From: an uncultured Christensenella sp. | GTDB lineage: Bacteria; Bacillota; Clostridia; Christensenellales; Borkfalkiaceae | Reading direction: 5' to 3' | Assembly (NCBI GenBank): GCA_910585685.1 | Contig: CAJUEO010000006.1 | Coordinates: forward strand, 1-64,000 | Length of the DNA: 64,000 nucleotides | Shown here: positions 16,169 through 24,297 of the stretch, in pieces | Layout: each line of letters opens with the position of its first letter | How positions within the stretch are numbered: position 1 is the stretch's first letter | Notes under the pieces: model-generated | Seen by the model: the letters and a program-made list of their open reading frames with translations, nothing else | Told to the model about the DNA's origin: nothing | Databases searched by the model: none | Translations under genes and position numbers: made by a program

Positions 16169-16618
16169 TCAATTAATTTTTTTATAAAGTGATAAATAGT
16201 TTGCGTCCTTGTAGCCTAAAGAAGTGTACAGTTTTAATGCTCTGTCGTTGTCCTTTTCGACTTCCAGCCTTATAAAATCATATTCGTCGCTCTTTTCTAA
16301 AGCGGCAAACACCTTTTTGCCGACGCCTTTGCCGCGGCAGTGGGGTTTAATATAAAGCTCGTCCAGCCACATAACTCTGCCGCAAGCCTCCTGTGAGGCG
16401 GAAAGGCAGCAAACGCAGTATCCCAAAATTTCGCTTTCGCACTTGATAAAATAGGCTTTGACTATCTCTCCAAGCTCTATTTCCTTAAAGAACTTTTCGC
16501 GTCCTTCGTTTGTAATAACCGAGTTTGTAACTCCCGAGGCGTAAAAATCCTTCGACATTTCAAAGTATAAAAGCTTTTTGTCGGCAGTTATTTTCTCCAA
16601 AACAACGTTTTCAAACAT
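16169..16618 (-). CDS. GNAT-family N-acetyltransferase
   Basis: A 149-residue acetyl-CoA-dependent transferase. The acetyl-CoA pyrophosphate-binding motif A is visible as LYIKPHCRGKGVGKKVF (about residues 90-106), and the C-terminal ALKLYTSLGYK motif B is intact. Substrate unknown. It lies between the SAM-I riboswitch and metK. Its Shine-Dalgarno sequence GGGAG (16630-16626 on the minus strand) is the 3' half of the riboswitch terminator stem, followed by seven T and then the ATG. This makes it a SAM-responsive gene and suggests a role tied to methionine or SAM metabolism, but the sequence does not show which. Confidence 0.85.
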   Translation of the reverse strand: MFENVVLEKITADKKLLYFEMSKDFYASGVTNSVITNEGREKFFKEIELGEIVKAYFIKCESEILGYCVCCLSASQEACGRVMWLDELYIKPHCRGKGVGKKVFAALEKSDEYDFIRLEVEKDNDRALKLYTSLGYKDANYLSLYKKIN

Positions 16619-16625
16619 AAAAAAA

Positions 16626-16745
16626 CTCCCTCAACCGAAGGGGAGCGTCAATAATTATTATCCCATCGGTTCGGCATTAGCACCTTGCATTGCAGGTTGC
16701 TGTGTGGTCGTAAAGCCGTTCTCTCGCACACTCTTTATAGGTTTG
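16626..16745 (-). promoter_or_regulatory. SAM-I (S-box) riboswitch with terminator overlapping the SD
   Basis: Read on the minus strand, the leader has the S-box layout: a K-turn region, P2 pairing GTGTG with CACAC, the invariant GCAACC, P3 (ACCTGC with GCAAGGT), GGTGCTAATGCC, and a pseudoknot in which CGGC of the P2 loop pairs with GCCG after P3. P1 can form between CCTAT (about 16744-16737) and ATGGG (about 16665-16661). A terminator follows: CTCCC (16645-16641) pairs with GGGAG (16630-16626) and then seven T. GGGAG is also the SD of the downstream gene, so SAM binding would block both elongation and initiation. Confidence 0.92.
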
Positions 16746-16750
16746 AATGT

Positions 16751-16779
16751 ATTATAACAATTAGCTCAAATCTTGTCAA
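16751..16779 (-). promoter_or_regulatory. Promoter of the riboswitch-GNAT-metK operon
   Basis: Consensus TTGACA (16779-16774), 17-bp spacer and TATAAT (16756-16751) on the minus strand, placing the transcript start close to the 5' edge of riboswitch helix P1. Confidence 0.9.
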
Positions 16780-16786
16780 TAAAAAT

Positions 16787-16815
16787 TTGCCTTTTCGCGC
16801 TTTTTATTTTATAAT
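16787..16815 (+). promoter_or_regulatory. Promoter of the radical SAM gene, leaderless type
   Basis: TTGCCT (16787-16792), 17-bp spacer and TATAAT (16810-16815). The ATG is at 16822, so only 6 nt lie between the -10 box and the start codon and transcription should begin on the ATG itself. The divergent riboswitch promoter is 8 bp away. Confidence 0.75.
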
Positions 16816-16821
16816 GTATCT

Positions 16822-17673
16822 ATGCTATGCACCCAATGCCCCGTAAAATGCGGCGCGGACAGGCAAAAAGTTTCCGGAGTCTGCGGCGTAAAGGATATAA
16901 AAATAGCCAAATATTATCTTCATCAATTTGAAGAGCCGCCCATATCCCATAAAAACGGCAGCGGCTGCATATTCTTTTGCGGCTGCTCGTTGAAGTGCGT
17001 GTTCTGTCAAAACTTCAAAATTTCCCGTAATCAACGCGGAAAAGAAATAGATAAATATAGGCTTGCGCAAATTTTTGCCGAGCTTGAAGCTATGGGTGCA
17101 GAAAACATAAATTTAGTCAATCCAACCCATTATTTAAGCCATATTATGGGGGCAATTGAAATTTATCACCCTAAAATCCCCATTGTTTACAACACTCACG
17201 GCTATGAAACGCAAGAGGCGCTCAGCATTGCCGACAGATTTGTCGACGTTTGGCTTACCGATCTTAAATTTATCGACAATGCTCTTTCAAAGCGCTATAC
17301 ATCGCGGCCCGATTATTCCGACTATGCTTTAAACGCAGTCAGGTTTATGTCGCAGAAGCCCCTTAATATGCGCCAAGACGGCAAAATGCTTTCCGGTTGT
17401 ATTGTCAGACACCTCATTATGCCGCTTGCCGTCTATGACTCTATAAACGTAGTTAAATTCATTTCTACGTTGCCAGAGGACGTGCATCTGAGCCTTATGA
17501 GCCAATATACGCCCTTCGGTGATATTTCTCAATTCAGCGAGTTGCAGCGCAGAATAACTCCGCGCGAGTACGAGCGCGTGCTTGAAGCCGTGCGCTCGGC
17601 AGGGCTAAAAAACGTATTTATACAGGATTTTGCAAGCGCAAGCGAACAATTTATACCTAAATGGGACTTTTAA
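16822..17673 (+). CDS. Radical SAM protein, PflA-related (PflX type)
   Basis: A 283-residue radical SAM enzyme related to pyruvate-formate-lyase activating enzymes. The cluster motif is CSLKCVFC (CX3CX2C, about residues 54-61), and an N-terminal extra cysteine motif CTQCPVKCGAD (residues 3-13) with GVCG matches the PflX/COG1313 branch, whose biochemical role is not established. The N-terminal cysteines fix the start at ATG 16822, which has no RBS and is 6 nt from a -10 box, so the mRNA is likely leaderless. The ABC-F gene begins one base after its stop, so the two are translationally close. Confidence 0.85.
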   Translation: MLCTQCPVKCGADRQKVSGVCGVKDIKIAKYYLHQFEEPPISHKNGSGCIFFCGCSLKCVFCQNFKISRNQRGKEIDKYRLAQIFAELEAMGAENINLVNPTHYLSHIMGAIEIYHPKIPIVYNTHGYETQEALSIADRFVDVWLTDLKFIDNALSKRYTSRPDYSDYALNAVRFMSQKPLNMRQDGKMLSGCIVRHLIMPLAVYDSINVVKFISTLPEDVHLSLMSQYTPFGDISQFSELQRRITPREYERVLEAVRSAGLKNVFIQDFASASEQFIPKWDF

Positions 17674-17674
17674 A

Positions 17675-19570
17675 ATGCTTATTTCCGTCAATAACGCCAC
17701 ATTTTCTTACGGCGACAATTTAATATTCGAGAATGTTGATTTCGCTATAAACGAAGGGGAGCGAGTGGGGCTTATCGGCGCAAACGGAGAGGGCAAAACT
17801 ACGCTTATCAAACTTATATCGGGTGAACTGTTTGCGGACAGCGGAGATATCATAATTAAGAACGGTATCCGCATAGGCTATCTCGAACAGAACGGCGGCT
17901 ATTTAAGCGGAAATACCGTTTATAACGAGATGCTCGAAGTGTTTAAAGTTGAGCTTGCCGCAATAGAAAAGCTTGAAAAGCTATCCCGTCAATTGTCGGC
18001 TTGCGAGTATTTAACCCCCGAATATGCCCGACTTTCGGCTCAATTGGAGAGTTTAAACGGGTTTATCGCGTCGAAGGACTGTTACAACGTCGAGGTTAAA
18101 ATAAAGACCGTTTTAAACGGAATGGGCTTTATTGACAGGTACGAACAGAACATAGAAACAATGTCGGGCGGAGAAAAAACAAGGCTCAAACTTGCAAGGC
18201 TTTTATTGGAGCAACCCGACCTTCTTATTCTCGACGAACCGACAAACCACCTCGATATTGCCACTTTATTCTGGTTGGAGGACTACCTTACGGCTTTCAA
18301 GGGCGCGGTTCTCGTGGTTTCTCACGACAGATATTTTCTCGATAAAATCACTCAAAAAATACTTGAAATCGAGAATAAAAAGCTTTTGTCCTTTTCGGGC
18401 AACTATTCAAAGTACAAGGTTTTAAAGGCGGAGCGACAGGCAAGGTTACTAAAGGAATACGAAGCTCAACAGGTAGAAATTGCAAAACTGCAGGACTACG
18501 TCGACAGAAACATTGTGCGTGCGACAACCGCGCGGTCGGCTTTAAGCAGGGTAAACAAGCTTGAAAGAATGGAAATTTTAGAAAAGCCTTATACCCCCAA
18601 ATACAGTGTAAATTTTAAATTCGACTATGAATATCCCCCCTATGAAAACGTGTTGAAAATAGAGGGGTTAGACCTTGAAATCGGCGGTAAACGGCTTATA
18701 TCAGGGGGGCAATTGAATATTCGTCGCGGTGAAAAGGTTGCGCTTGTCGGTGAAAACGGCACGGGCAAGTCAACGCTCTTAAAGGCAATTTTCGGCGGAG
18801 GCAGTCACTCGATTGATTTGGGTAGGTTTGTAAAACTTGCCTATTACGATCAGGAAGGAGCAAATCTTAACGCGGAAAATACCGTAATTGCCGAGCTGTG
18901 GGAGCGGCATACAGGGCTTACGCAAACCGAGGTTCGCTCGGCGCTTGCTCGATGCGGACTGTTTGAAGAGGATATGCAAAAGCCCGTAAAAGCGCTTTCG
19001 GGCGGAGAGCGCGCCAAACTTGCGCTGTGCGTGCTTGAAAGCGAGCGCGGCAACGTTTTGTTGTTGGACGAACCTACAAACCACCTCGACTTAATCGCAA
19101 GGGAAAGCCTTGAAAAGGCGCTTGCTAAATTTGACGGCACGCTTATTTTTGTTTCTCACGACAGATATTTTTTGGACGCGCTCGCGCAAAAGGTAGTTGA
19201 AATTTCAAATTTCTCTCTCAACACCTACGACTGCGGCTATGCGGAATACACTCAAAGAAAAAGGATTGAAAGCGATAAAAAGCTGCGCGAGGAAGAGGCG
19301 CAAAAACTTGCGGATAGGGAAGAGCAAAGGCAGTGCGGCTTCCGTTCGAAAAAAGAGCGTGCGGCTGAAGCGCAGAAAAAACTGCGCATAAAAAAGCTGG
19401 AAGAGGATATTTCCGCGCTCGAAAGCGAGGAAAATCAACTAAACGAAATGCTTACCGTTCCCGAAATTGTTTGCGACTATAAAAAGACAAGCGAAATATC
19501 CGAGCGGCTTGCAGCCATAAAATTACAGCTTGACGCGCTTTACAACGAGTATGAAAGTATGATAGAATAA
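17675..19570 (+). CDS. ABC-F family ATPase (Uup/YdiF-like)
   Basis: Cytoplasmic, ribosome-associated ABC-F protein of 631 residues with no membrane domain. NBD1 has Walker A GANGEGKTT (about 34), signature MSGGE and Walker B LLILDEPTNHLD; then the P-site tRNA-interaction linker (about 240-300, helical and charged); NBD2 has GENGTGKST, LSGGE and VLLLDEPTNHLD; the C-terminal 100 residues form a Lys/Glu-rich coiled coil. Known relatives act in translation or, in some subgroups, confer antibiotic resistance by ribosome protection; the long coiled coil favours a housekeeping Uup/YdiF role. Start at ATG 17675, one base after the preceding stop. Confidence 0.93.
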   Translation: MLISVNNATFSYGDNLIFENVDFAINEGERVGLIGANGEGKTTLIKLISGELFADSGDIIIKNGIRIGYLEQNGGYLSGNTVYNEMLEVFKVELAAIEKLEKLSRQLSACEYLTPEYARLSAQLESLNGFIASKDCYNVEVKIKTVLNGMGFIDRYEQNIETMSGGEKTRLKLARLLLEQPDLLILDEPTNHLDIATLFWLEDYLTAFKGAVLVVSHDRYFLDKITQKILEIENKKLLSFSGNYSKYKVLKAERQARLLKEYEAQQVEIAKLQDYVDRNIVRATTARSALSRVNKLERMEILEKPYTPKYSVNFKFDYEYPPYENVLKIEGLDLEIGGKRLISGGQLNIRRGEKVALVGENGTGKSTLLKAIFGGGSHSIDLGRFVKLAYYDQEGANLNAENTVIAELWERHTGLTQTEVRSALARCGLFEEDMQKPVKALSGGERAKLALCVLESERGNVLLLDEPTNHLDLIARESLEKALAKFDGTLIFVSHDRYFLDALAQKVVEISNFSLNTYDCGYAEYTQRKRIESDKKLREEEAQKLADREEQRQCGFRSKKERAAEAQKKLRIKKLEEDISALESEENQLNEMLTVPEIVCDYKKTSEISERLAAIKLQLDALYNEYESMIE

Positions 19571-19584
19571 AAAGGGTAAATTCT

Positions 19585-20619
19585 ATGGATAAAAAACAGA
19601 ACGAACAGGAAGAAGAGGTTGTCAATATACGGCATACCATAACGGCGGAAGAAACTTTCACGCTCGCAAAGGACGTGTTCGATATCCGCTGTTTTATCAA
19701 AAACGTGTATTCCAACAGGGCGTTGATTGCGCGCAGGCTCAATCTTTTAACCTTGACGGTAAGCACGGTGTTTATGCTGCTGTATTCGGCATACGTTCTC
19801 TTTACGGGTCTTACAAAAAAACTTAATTTCGCTTTTGAAATTGTGCTGTACTGCTTTTTGGCTGCATATGCGGTGCTCTTTATAGTGCTGATAACGCTAT
19901 CTGTTTGCAGCAGCCGTTCAAGCACTAAAAATGTAGCAAAATTCAAACGGACTCTGAAAATATTTAAGCTTTTGGTAAGGTTGGTATCGGTTGCAATATC
20001 GATAACGGCAATAGTTTTGTCGACTTCGGGCGGAGATATTGTCGCGTCGAATATCGCGCTTGATGTCATAATTATAATATTTTCCGTAGTTTCGCTTATT
20101 TTTCAGATTATCCCTCTGTTTTTCGGCGGAATAGGCAAGCTTGTGCGCTGGCTTCTTTCCCCCGTAAAAATCAAGTACAGGTTCGGTAAAGTCATACTTG
20201 AATGGTACGAGCTCGCGGTGTCCGGCACAGCCGAAAAGGGCGCGGTCAAAAAGGTTTCAAGCAAGCATTTCGATGCAATAGGCGCGTTGATTGACTTATA
20301 CCTAATGCCGTCGCTCGGCAAAAAGTACATAAATACAATTACCGCGTCGCAGCTTGTCACGCTTGTCGAGCGCACCGACGAAACCGAACGCCCCGTTTTG
20401 GAGGGTATTTTGAAAAACGTGTTTGCATATGCAACCGAGTGCGGCTATGTAACTTTCGACCCCTGTAAGGATTTGAATTTCGAAGGCAGCGTCGAAGAAG
20501 AGGAAAAACCCGAAAAACCTACTATAAAGGGCAGGCTTTTGAAAATGGGTGCGAATATCGGCAAATCTATGCTCGATAAATTCATTGCAAAATCCACCGA
20601 AGATAAGGACGATAAATAA
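19585..20619 (+). CDS. Hypothetical four-helix membrane protein
   Basis: A 344-residue protein I do not recognise. An acidic cytoplasmic-looking start (EQEEEVV) is followed by four predicted membrane segments (about 53-73, 84-108, 126-148, 155-180), then a soluble C-terminal region of about 160 residues ending in a charged Lys/Asp tail. It lies 14 bp behind the ABC-F gene and ends at a strong terminator, so it is probably the last gene of the pflX-ABC-F operon. RBS AAAGGG precedes the ATG. No enzymatic motif is seen. Confidence 0.8.
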   Translation: MDKKQNEQEEEVVNIRHTITAEETFTLAKDVFDIRCFIKNVYSNRALIARRLNLLTLTVSTVFMLLYSAYVLFTGLTKKLNFAFEIVLYCFLAAYAVLFIVLITLSVCSSRSSTKNVAKFKRTLKIFKLLVRLVSVAISITAIVLSTSGGDIVASNIALDVIIIIFSVVSLIFQIIPLFFGGIGKLVRWLLSPVKIKYRFGKVILEWYELAVSGTAEKGAVKKVSSKHFDAIGALIDLYLMPSLGKKYINTITASQLVTLVERTDETERPVLEGILKNVFAYATECGYVTFDPCKDLNFEGSVEEEEKPEKPTIKGRLLKMGANIGKSMLDKFIAKSTEDKDDK

Positions 20620-20631
20620 TCTTTAAATAAA

Positions 20632-20668
20632 GACCGCCGTGCGTTTTCAACGCACGGCGGTTTTTTTT
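20632..20668 (+). terminator. Terminator
   Basis: CCGCCGTGCG and CGCACGGCGG pair around a TTTTCAA loop and are followed by eight T; closes the operon ending at 20619. Confidence 0.92.
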
Positions 20669-20737
20669 ACTTAGTTTTCTAAGTATTAATGTTTTTTGCA
20701 AATATAGTTGATATAATAGACGCAATGGAGGCAAAAA

Positions 20738-21016
20738 ATGGAAAGTAATAAAAGAAATTGCGAAAATTGTAGGTATTTCAGTAGGTATTATCTAAAAAAA
20801 ACAAATTATTGGTGGGGTATAGCAAAAGGAGCATGTGAAAATGTTTCGGTTGCAAATAAAGTAAGCAAAAAATGTGCGGTTGGATTTGTTTGTGATTTAT
20901 GGTCTGAAAAAGATAATAATTCAAATACAAAAGAGGAAAAATTACGGACTAATTTGCTTGATATAAAACATAGTTTGAAGAAAATTTTTGATTTATTAAA
21001 TGATAAACCGCAGTAA
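20738..21016 (+). CDS. Small cysteine-containing hypothetical protein
   Basis: A 92-residue soluble protein. The first 60 residues hold NCENCRYF, KGACEN, KKCAVGF and VCDLW, a spacing compatible with a small zinc-binding or cysteine-clustered domain; the last 30 residues form a probable amphipathic helix. RBS GGAGG (20727-20731) is well placed before ATG 20738, and a TATAAT lies at 20712-20717, so it is a self-standing gene with its own terminator. Codons are AT-richer than the neighbouring synthetase genes. Function unknown. Confidence 0.75.
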   Translation: MESNKRNCENCRYFSRYYLKKTNYWWGIAKGACENVSVANKVSKKCAVGFVCDLWSEKDNNSNTKEEKLRTNLLDIKHSLKKIFDLLNDKPQ

Positions 21017-21034
21017 ATATACTGCGGTTTTTTT
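21004..21034. terminator. Bidirectional terminator
   Basis: AAACCGCAGTA and TACTGCGGTTT form a perfect stem with T residues downstream and A residues upstream, between the small cysteine protein and the convergent glyS. Confidence 0.9.
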
Positions 21035-21037
21035 TAA

Positions 21038-22441
21038 TTAAAATTCAATCGATTTTTGTATATAGCTTTCAAGCTCGTCTATTTTCAGCCTTATTTGCTG
21101 CATGCTGTCTCTGTCGCGCACGGTGACGGTATCGTCGTTTAGTGTGTCAAAGTCAACGGTAATGCAATACGGCGTGCCTATTTCGTCCTGTCTGCGGTAG
21201 CGCTTGCCGATCGAACCCGTCACGTCGTAAGTGACCGAAAACTTTTTGGCAAGTTTTTTATAAACTTCGTCCGCCTTGTCCGAAAGTCCCTTTTGCAACG
21301 GCAGAATTGCCGCTTTGTAGGGCGCAAGATAGGGGTGGAAGCGCATAACCGTTCTTACGTCGTTTTTCTCGGCGTCAAGCACCTCTTCGTCGTAAGCGTC
21401 GGTAAGGAAAGCAAGCACGCATCTTTCGACGCCGAGCGACGGCTCTATTACATAGGGTACATACTTTTCGTTGGTGACGGGGTCGGTATATTCCATATTT
21501 TCACCGCTCTCGTTTTGGTGCTGTTTAAGGTCGTAATCCGTTCTGTCCGCAATGCCCCAAAGCTCTCCCCTGCCGTGAGCAAACTCATACTCGAAGTCGG
21601 TGGTCGCTTTTGAATAGAAACAAAGTTCTTCGGGGGAGTGGTCGCGAAGAGTCAGGTTTTCCTCCTTCATTCCAAGCGATAAAAGGAAGTTCTTGCAATA
21701 ATCTTTCCAATAGCCGAACCACTCCAAATCGGTGCCGGGCTTGCAGAAAAATTCAAGCTCCATCTGTTCGAATTCTCTCACGCGGAAAATAAAGTTTCCC
21801 GGCGTAATTTCGTTTCTGAACGATTTTCCTATCTGACCTATGCCGAAGGGAACGCGCATGCGCGACGTTCTCTGCACGTTTTTAAAGTTTACAAATATGC
21901 CCTGTGCGGTTTCGGGGCGGAGGTACACTGTGTTTACCGAGTCCTCGGTAACGCCCTGAAAGGTCTTAAACATAAGGTTGAACCTTCTAATTGGCGTAAA
22001 GTCGCTTTTGCCGCAAACGGGGCAGACTATCTTCTTTTCCGCAACAAAAGTTTCGAGCGCGCCGTTATCCATCGACTCGACGCTTAAATCAAGCTTGTGT
22101 TTTTTGCAATAGTCCTCAACAAGGTTGTCGGCACGGTGGCGCGCCTTGCAGTTTTTACAGTCCATCAACGGGTCTGAAAATCCGCCGAGATGTCCAGAAG
22201 CAATCCAGGTGCGCGGATTCATTAAAATAGCGCAGTCAAGACCGGTGTTAAGTGTGTTTTCCTGAACAAATTTCTGCCACCAAGCCTTTTTAACGTTGTT
22301 TTTAAACTCTACGCCGAGCGGACCGAAGTCCCAGGTATTGGCAAGACCGCCGTAAATTTCGCTGCCGGGATAAATAAAACCCCTGTTTTTGCAAAGAGCG
22401 ACAAGTTTATCCTGCGTAACCGCGCGTTTTTTGCTGTCCAT
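21038..22441 (-). CDS. glyS: Glycyl-tRNA synthetase, single-chain type
   Basis: Class II synthetase charging tRNA-Gly, 467 residues, of the alpha2 single-chain type (as in Bacteria with GlyQS-like short form, archaea and eukaryotes) rather than the alpha2beta2 GlyQ/GlyS pair. Motifs: GFIYPGSEIYGGLANTWD at 20-37, YLRPETAQGIF at about 178, motif 2 RNEITPGNFIFRVREFEQ, and motif 3 PSLGVERCVLAFL near 343, then an anticodon-binding domain (LPLQKGLSDKA). RBS GGAGG lies 6 nt before the ATG. The 5' region is only about 50 nt long, so no T-box is present. Confidence 0.97.
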   Translation of the reverse strand: MDSKKRAVTQDKLVALCKNRGFIYPGSEIYGGLANTWDFGPLGVEFKNNVKKAWWQKFVQENTLNTGLDCAILMNPRTWIASGHLGGFSDPLMDCKNCKARHRADNLVEDYCKKHKLDLSVESMDNGALETFVAEKKIVCPVCGKSDFTPIRRFNLMFKTFQGVTEDSVNTVYLRPETAQGIFVNFKNVQRTSRMRVPFGIGQIGKSFRNEITPGNFIFRVREFEQMELEFFCKPGTDLEWFGYWKDYCKNFLLSLGMKEENLTLRDHSPEELCFYSKATTDFEYEFAHGRGELWGIADRTDYDLKQHQNESGENMEYTDPVTNEKYVPYVIEPSLGVERCVLAFLTDAYDEEVLDAEKNDVRTVMRFHPYLAPYKAAILPLQKGLSDKADEVYKKLAKKFSVTYDVTGSIGKRYRRQDEIGTPYCITVDFDTLNDDTVTVRDRDSMQQIRLKIDELESYIQKSIEF

Positions 22442-22480
22442 AAATCCTCCGTAAGCTAATAAAAATAATAGTTTAAATAT

Positions 22481-22509
22481 ATTTTAATTAAATTGACTTT
22501 TTAAGTCAA
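22481..22509 (-). promoter_or_regulatory. Promoter of glyS
   Basis: Minus-strand TTGACT (22509-22504), 17-bp spacer and TAAAAT (22486-22481). The opposite strand of the same intergenic region carries TATAAT at 22581-22586 for fhs with no clear -35. Confidence 0.75.
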
Positions 22510-22617
22510 GTGATACGCGCGCGCAATAAAAAAATTTAAAAAACTCGCGTCAAAAGATATGCTTTTTTTAACTCATATGTTATAATAAACTTGATATTTT
22601 ATATTATAAGGTGAAAT

Positions 22618-24279
22618 ATGTTGACCGATATTCAAATTGCTGAAAGCTGCAAACTCAAAGACGTGCGCGAAATTGCAAAAAAACTGTGCCTCGAAGAGGA
22701 CGACCTTGAACTCTACGGCAAGTACAAAGCCAAAATCAATCTCAAAAAAGTAAACCCGAAATCGAAGCTTGTCTTAGTCACTGCAATTAATCCGACGGCA
22801 AGCGGAGAGGGCAAAACCACAGTTTCGATAGGTCTTGCAGACGGAATGTCCAAGCTCGGCAAAAAAGTATGCCTTGCGCTTCGCGAGCCGTCGCTCGGGC
22901 CCGTGTTCGGCATAAAGGGCGGCGCGGCTGGCGGCGGCTATGCTCAGGTTGTGCCCATGGCGGACATAAATTTGCACTTTACGGGTGACTTGCACGCGAT
23001 AACTTCTGCAAACAACCTGCTTTGCGCTATGATAGACAACCATATTTTACGCGGCAACGAGCTTAAAATAAAGGAAGTGTATTTCCGTCGCTGTATGGAT
23101 ATGAACGACCGCGCGCTCAGGGATTTGACTATTCACTGCAATGCAGGCAATATGAAGGGCTGCGCAAGCTTCGACCGCGCCGAGGGCTTTGAAATAACCG
23201 CGGCAAGCGAAGTTATGGCTATACTTTGCCTTGCAACAGATTTAAAGGATTTGAAAAAGCGCATAGGCAATATTGTAATAGGTATAAACGAAAGCGGAGA
23301 TTATATACGCGCCCGTGATTTAAAGGCGGACGGCGCTATGACAACGCTTTTAAAGGACGCAATTAAACCCAATCTTGTTCAAACGTTGGAGGGAACGCCG
23401 GCAATAGTTCACGGCGGACCTTTTGCAAATATCGCGCACGGCTGTAACTCGGTGCGCGCGACGTACACCGCCATGACTCTTGCCGACTATGCCGTAACCG
23501 AAGCCGGCTTCGGCGCGGATTTGGGCGCGGAAAAGTTCCTCGACACCAAATGCAGGGTTGCAGGCATTCAGCCCGATTGCGTCGTAATCGTTGCAACCGT
23601 CAAGGCGTTGAAACTTCACGGCGGCGCGGATAAAATCACGCTAACGCAAGAGAATTTGCAGGCTTTAAACGACGGACTCCCCAACCTTTTGAAGCACGTC
23701 GAAAATATTCAAAACGTATATAAGAAGCCCGTTGTCGTTGCAATGAACAGGTTCTACACCGATACTCAGGCGGAAATCGACGCAGTGCTTGAAGCTTGCT
23801 TGAACGCAGGCGTCAAAGCCGTGTTTACCGACGTGTTCTTGAAGGGCGGAGAGGGCGGCAAAGAGCTTGCCAAAGCCGTCATAGAGGAGTGCGACAAGCC
23901 CTCGACTTTACATTATTCCTATAATTTGAACGACGGCGTTGTTAAAAAAGTCGAGGATATTGTCAAAAATATTTACGGCGGAGAGGGCGCAACTTTCTCG
24001 GACGAGGCTTTGAGAAAGATATCCGAAATGGAGAGCAAGGGCATTACTGGCTTACCCGTGATAATTGCAAAAACGCAGTATTCCCTGTCCGACGACGCGA
24101 AAAAACTTGCCCGTCCCACAGGCTTTAAAATTCACGTCCGCGACGTAATTTATAAGGGCGGCGCTAACTTTATAGTCGCAGTCGCAGGTGAAGTAATGCT
24201 TATGCCGGGGCTTTCTAAGGTTCCTTGCGCCGAGCATATCGACATTGACGAAAACGGAAATATCACCGGTTTATCCTGA
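22618..24279 (+). CDS. fhs: Formate-tetrahydrofolate ligase
   Basis: ATP-dependent 10-formyl-THF synthetase, 553 residues, feeding one-carbon units from formate into purine synthesis or a reductive acetyl-CoA type route. The nucleotide-binding P-loop is seen as ASGEGKTT (about residues 61-68), followed by LREPSLGPVFGIKGGAAGGG, a hallmark block of the family, and by GFGADLGAEKF. Full length. RBS AAGGTG precedes the ATG. Cotranscribed with glnS (18-bp gap). The gene is common in anaerobic Clostridia and acetogens, but no further Wood-Ljungdahl genes are in the window, so acetogenesis cannot be claimed. Confidence 0.98.
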   Translation: MLTDIQIAESCKLKDVREIAKKLCLEEDDLELYGKYKAKINLKKVNPKSKLVLVTAINPTASGEGKTTVSIGLADGMSKLGKKVCLALREPSLGPVFGIKGGAAGGGYAQVVPMADINLHFTGDLHAITSANNLLCAMIDNHILRGNELKIKEVYFRRCMDMNDRALRDLTIHCNAGNMKGCASFDRAEGFEITAASEVMAILCLATDLKDLKKRIGNIVIGINESGDYIRARDLKADGAMTTLLKDAIKPNLVQTLEGTPAIVHGGPFANIAHGCNSVRATYTAMTLADYAVTEAGFGADLGAEKFLDTKCRVAGIQPDCVVIVATVKALKLHGGADKITLTQENLQALNDGLPNLLKHVENIQNVYKKPVVVAMNRFYTDTQAEIDAVLEACLNAGVKAVFTDVFLKGGEGGKELAKAVIEECDKPSTLHYSYNLNDGVVKKVEDIVKNIYGGEGATFSDEALRKISEMESKGITGLPVIIAKTQYSLSDDAKKLARPTGFKIHVRDVIYKGGANFIVAVAGEVMLMPGLSKVPCAEHIDIDENGNITGLS

Positions 24280-24297
24280 TAAATAGAGAGAGATTTT

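Noticed and set aside
22442..22617. T-box or other tRNA-sensing leader between glyS and fhs
   Set aside because: The glyS leader is only about 50 nt and holds no specifier, T-box sequence or terminator.
22618..24279. Wood-Ljungdahl acetogenesis from fhs
   Set aside because: fhs alone also serves purine and one-carbon metabolism in many anaerobes; no other pathway genes are in the window.
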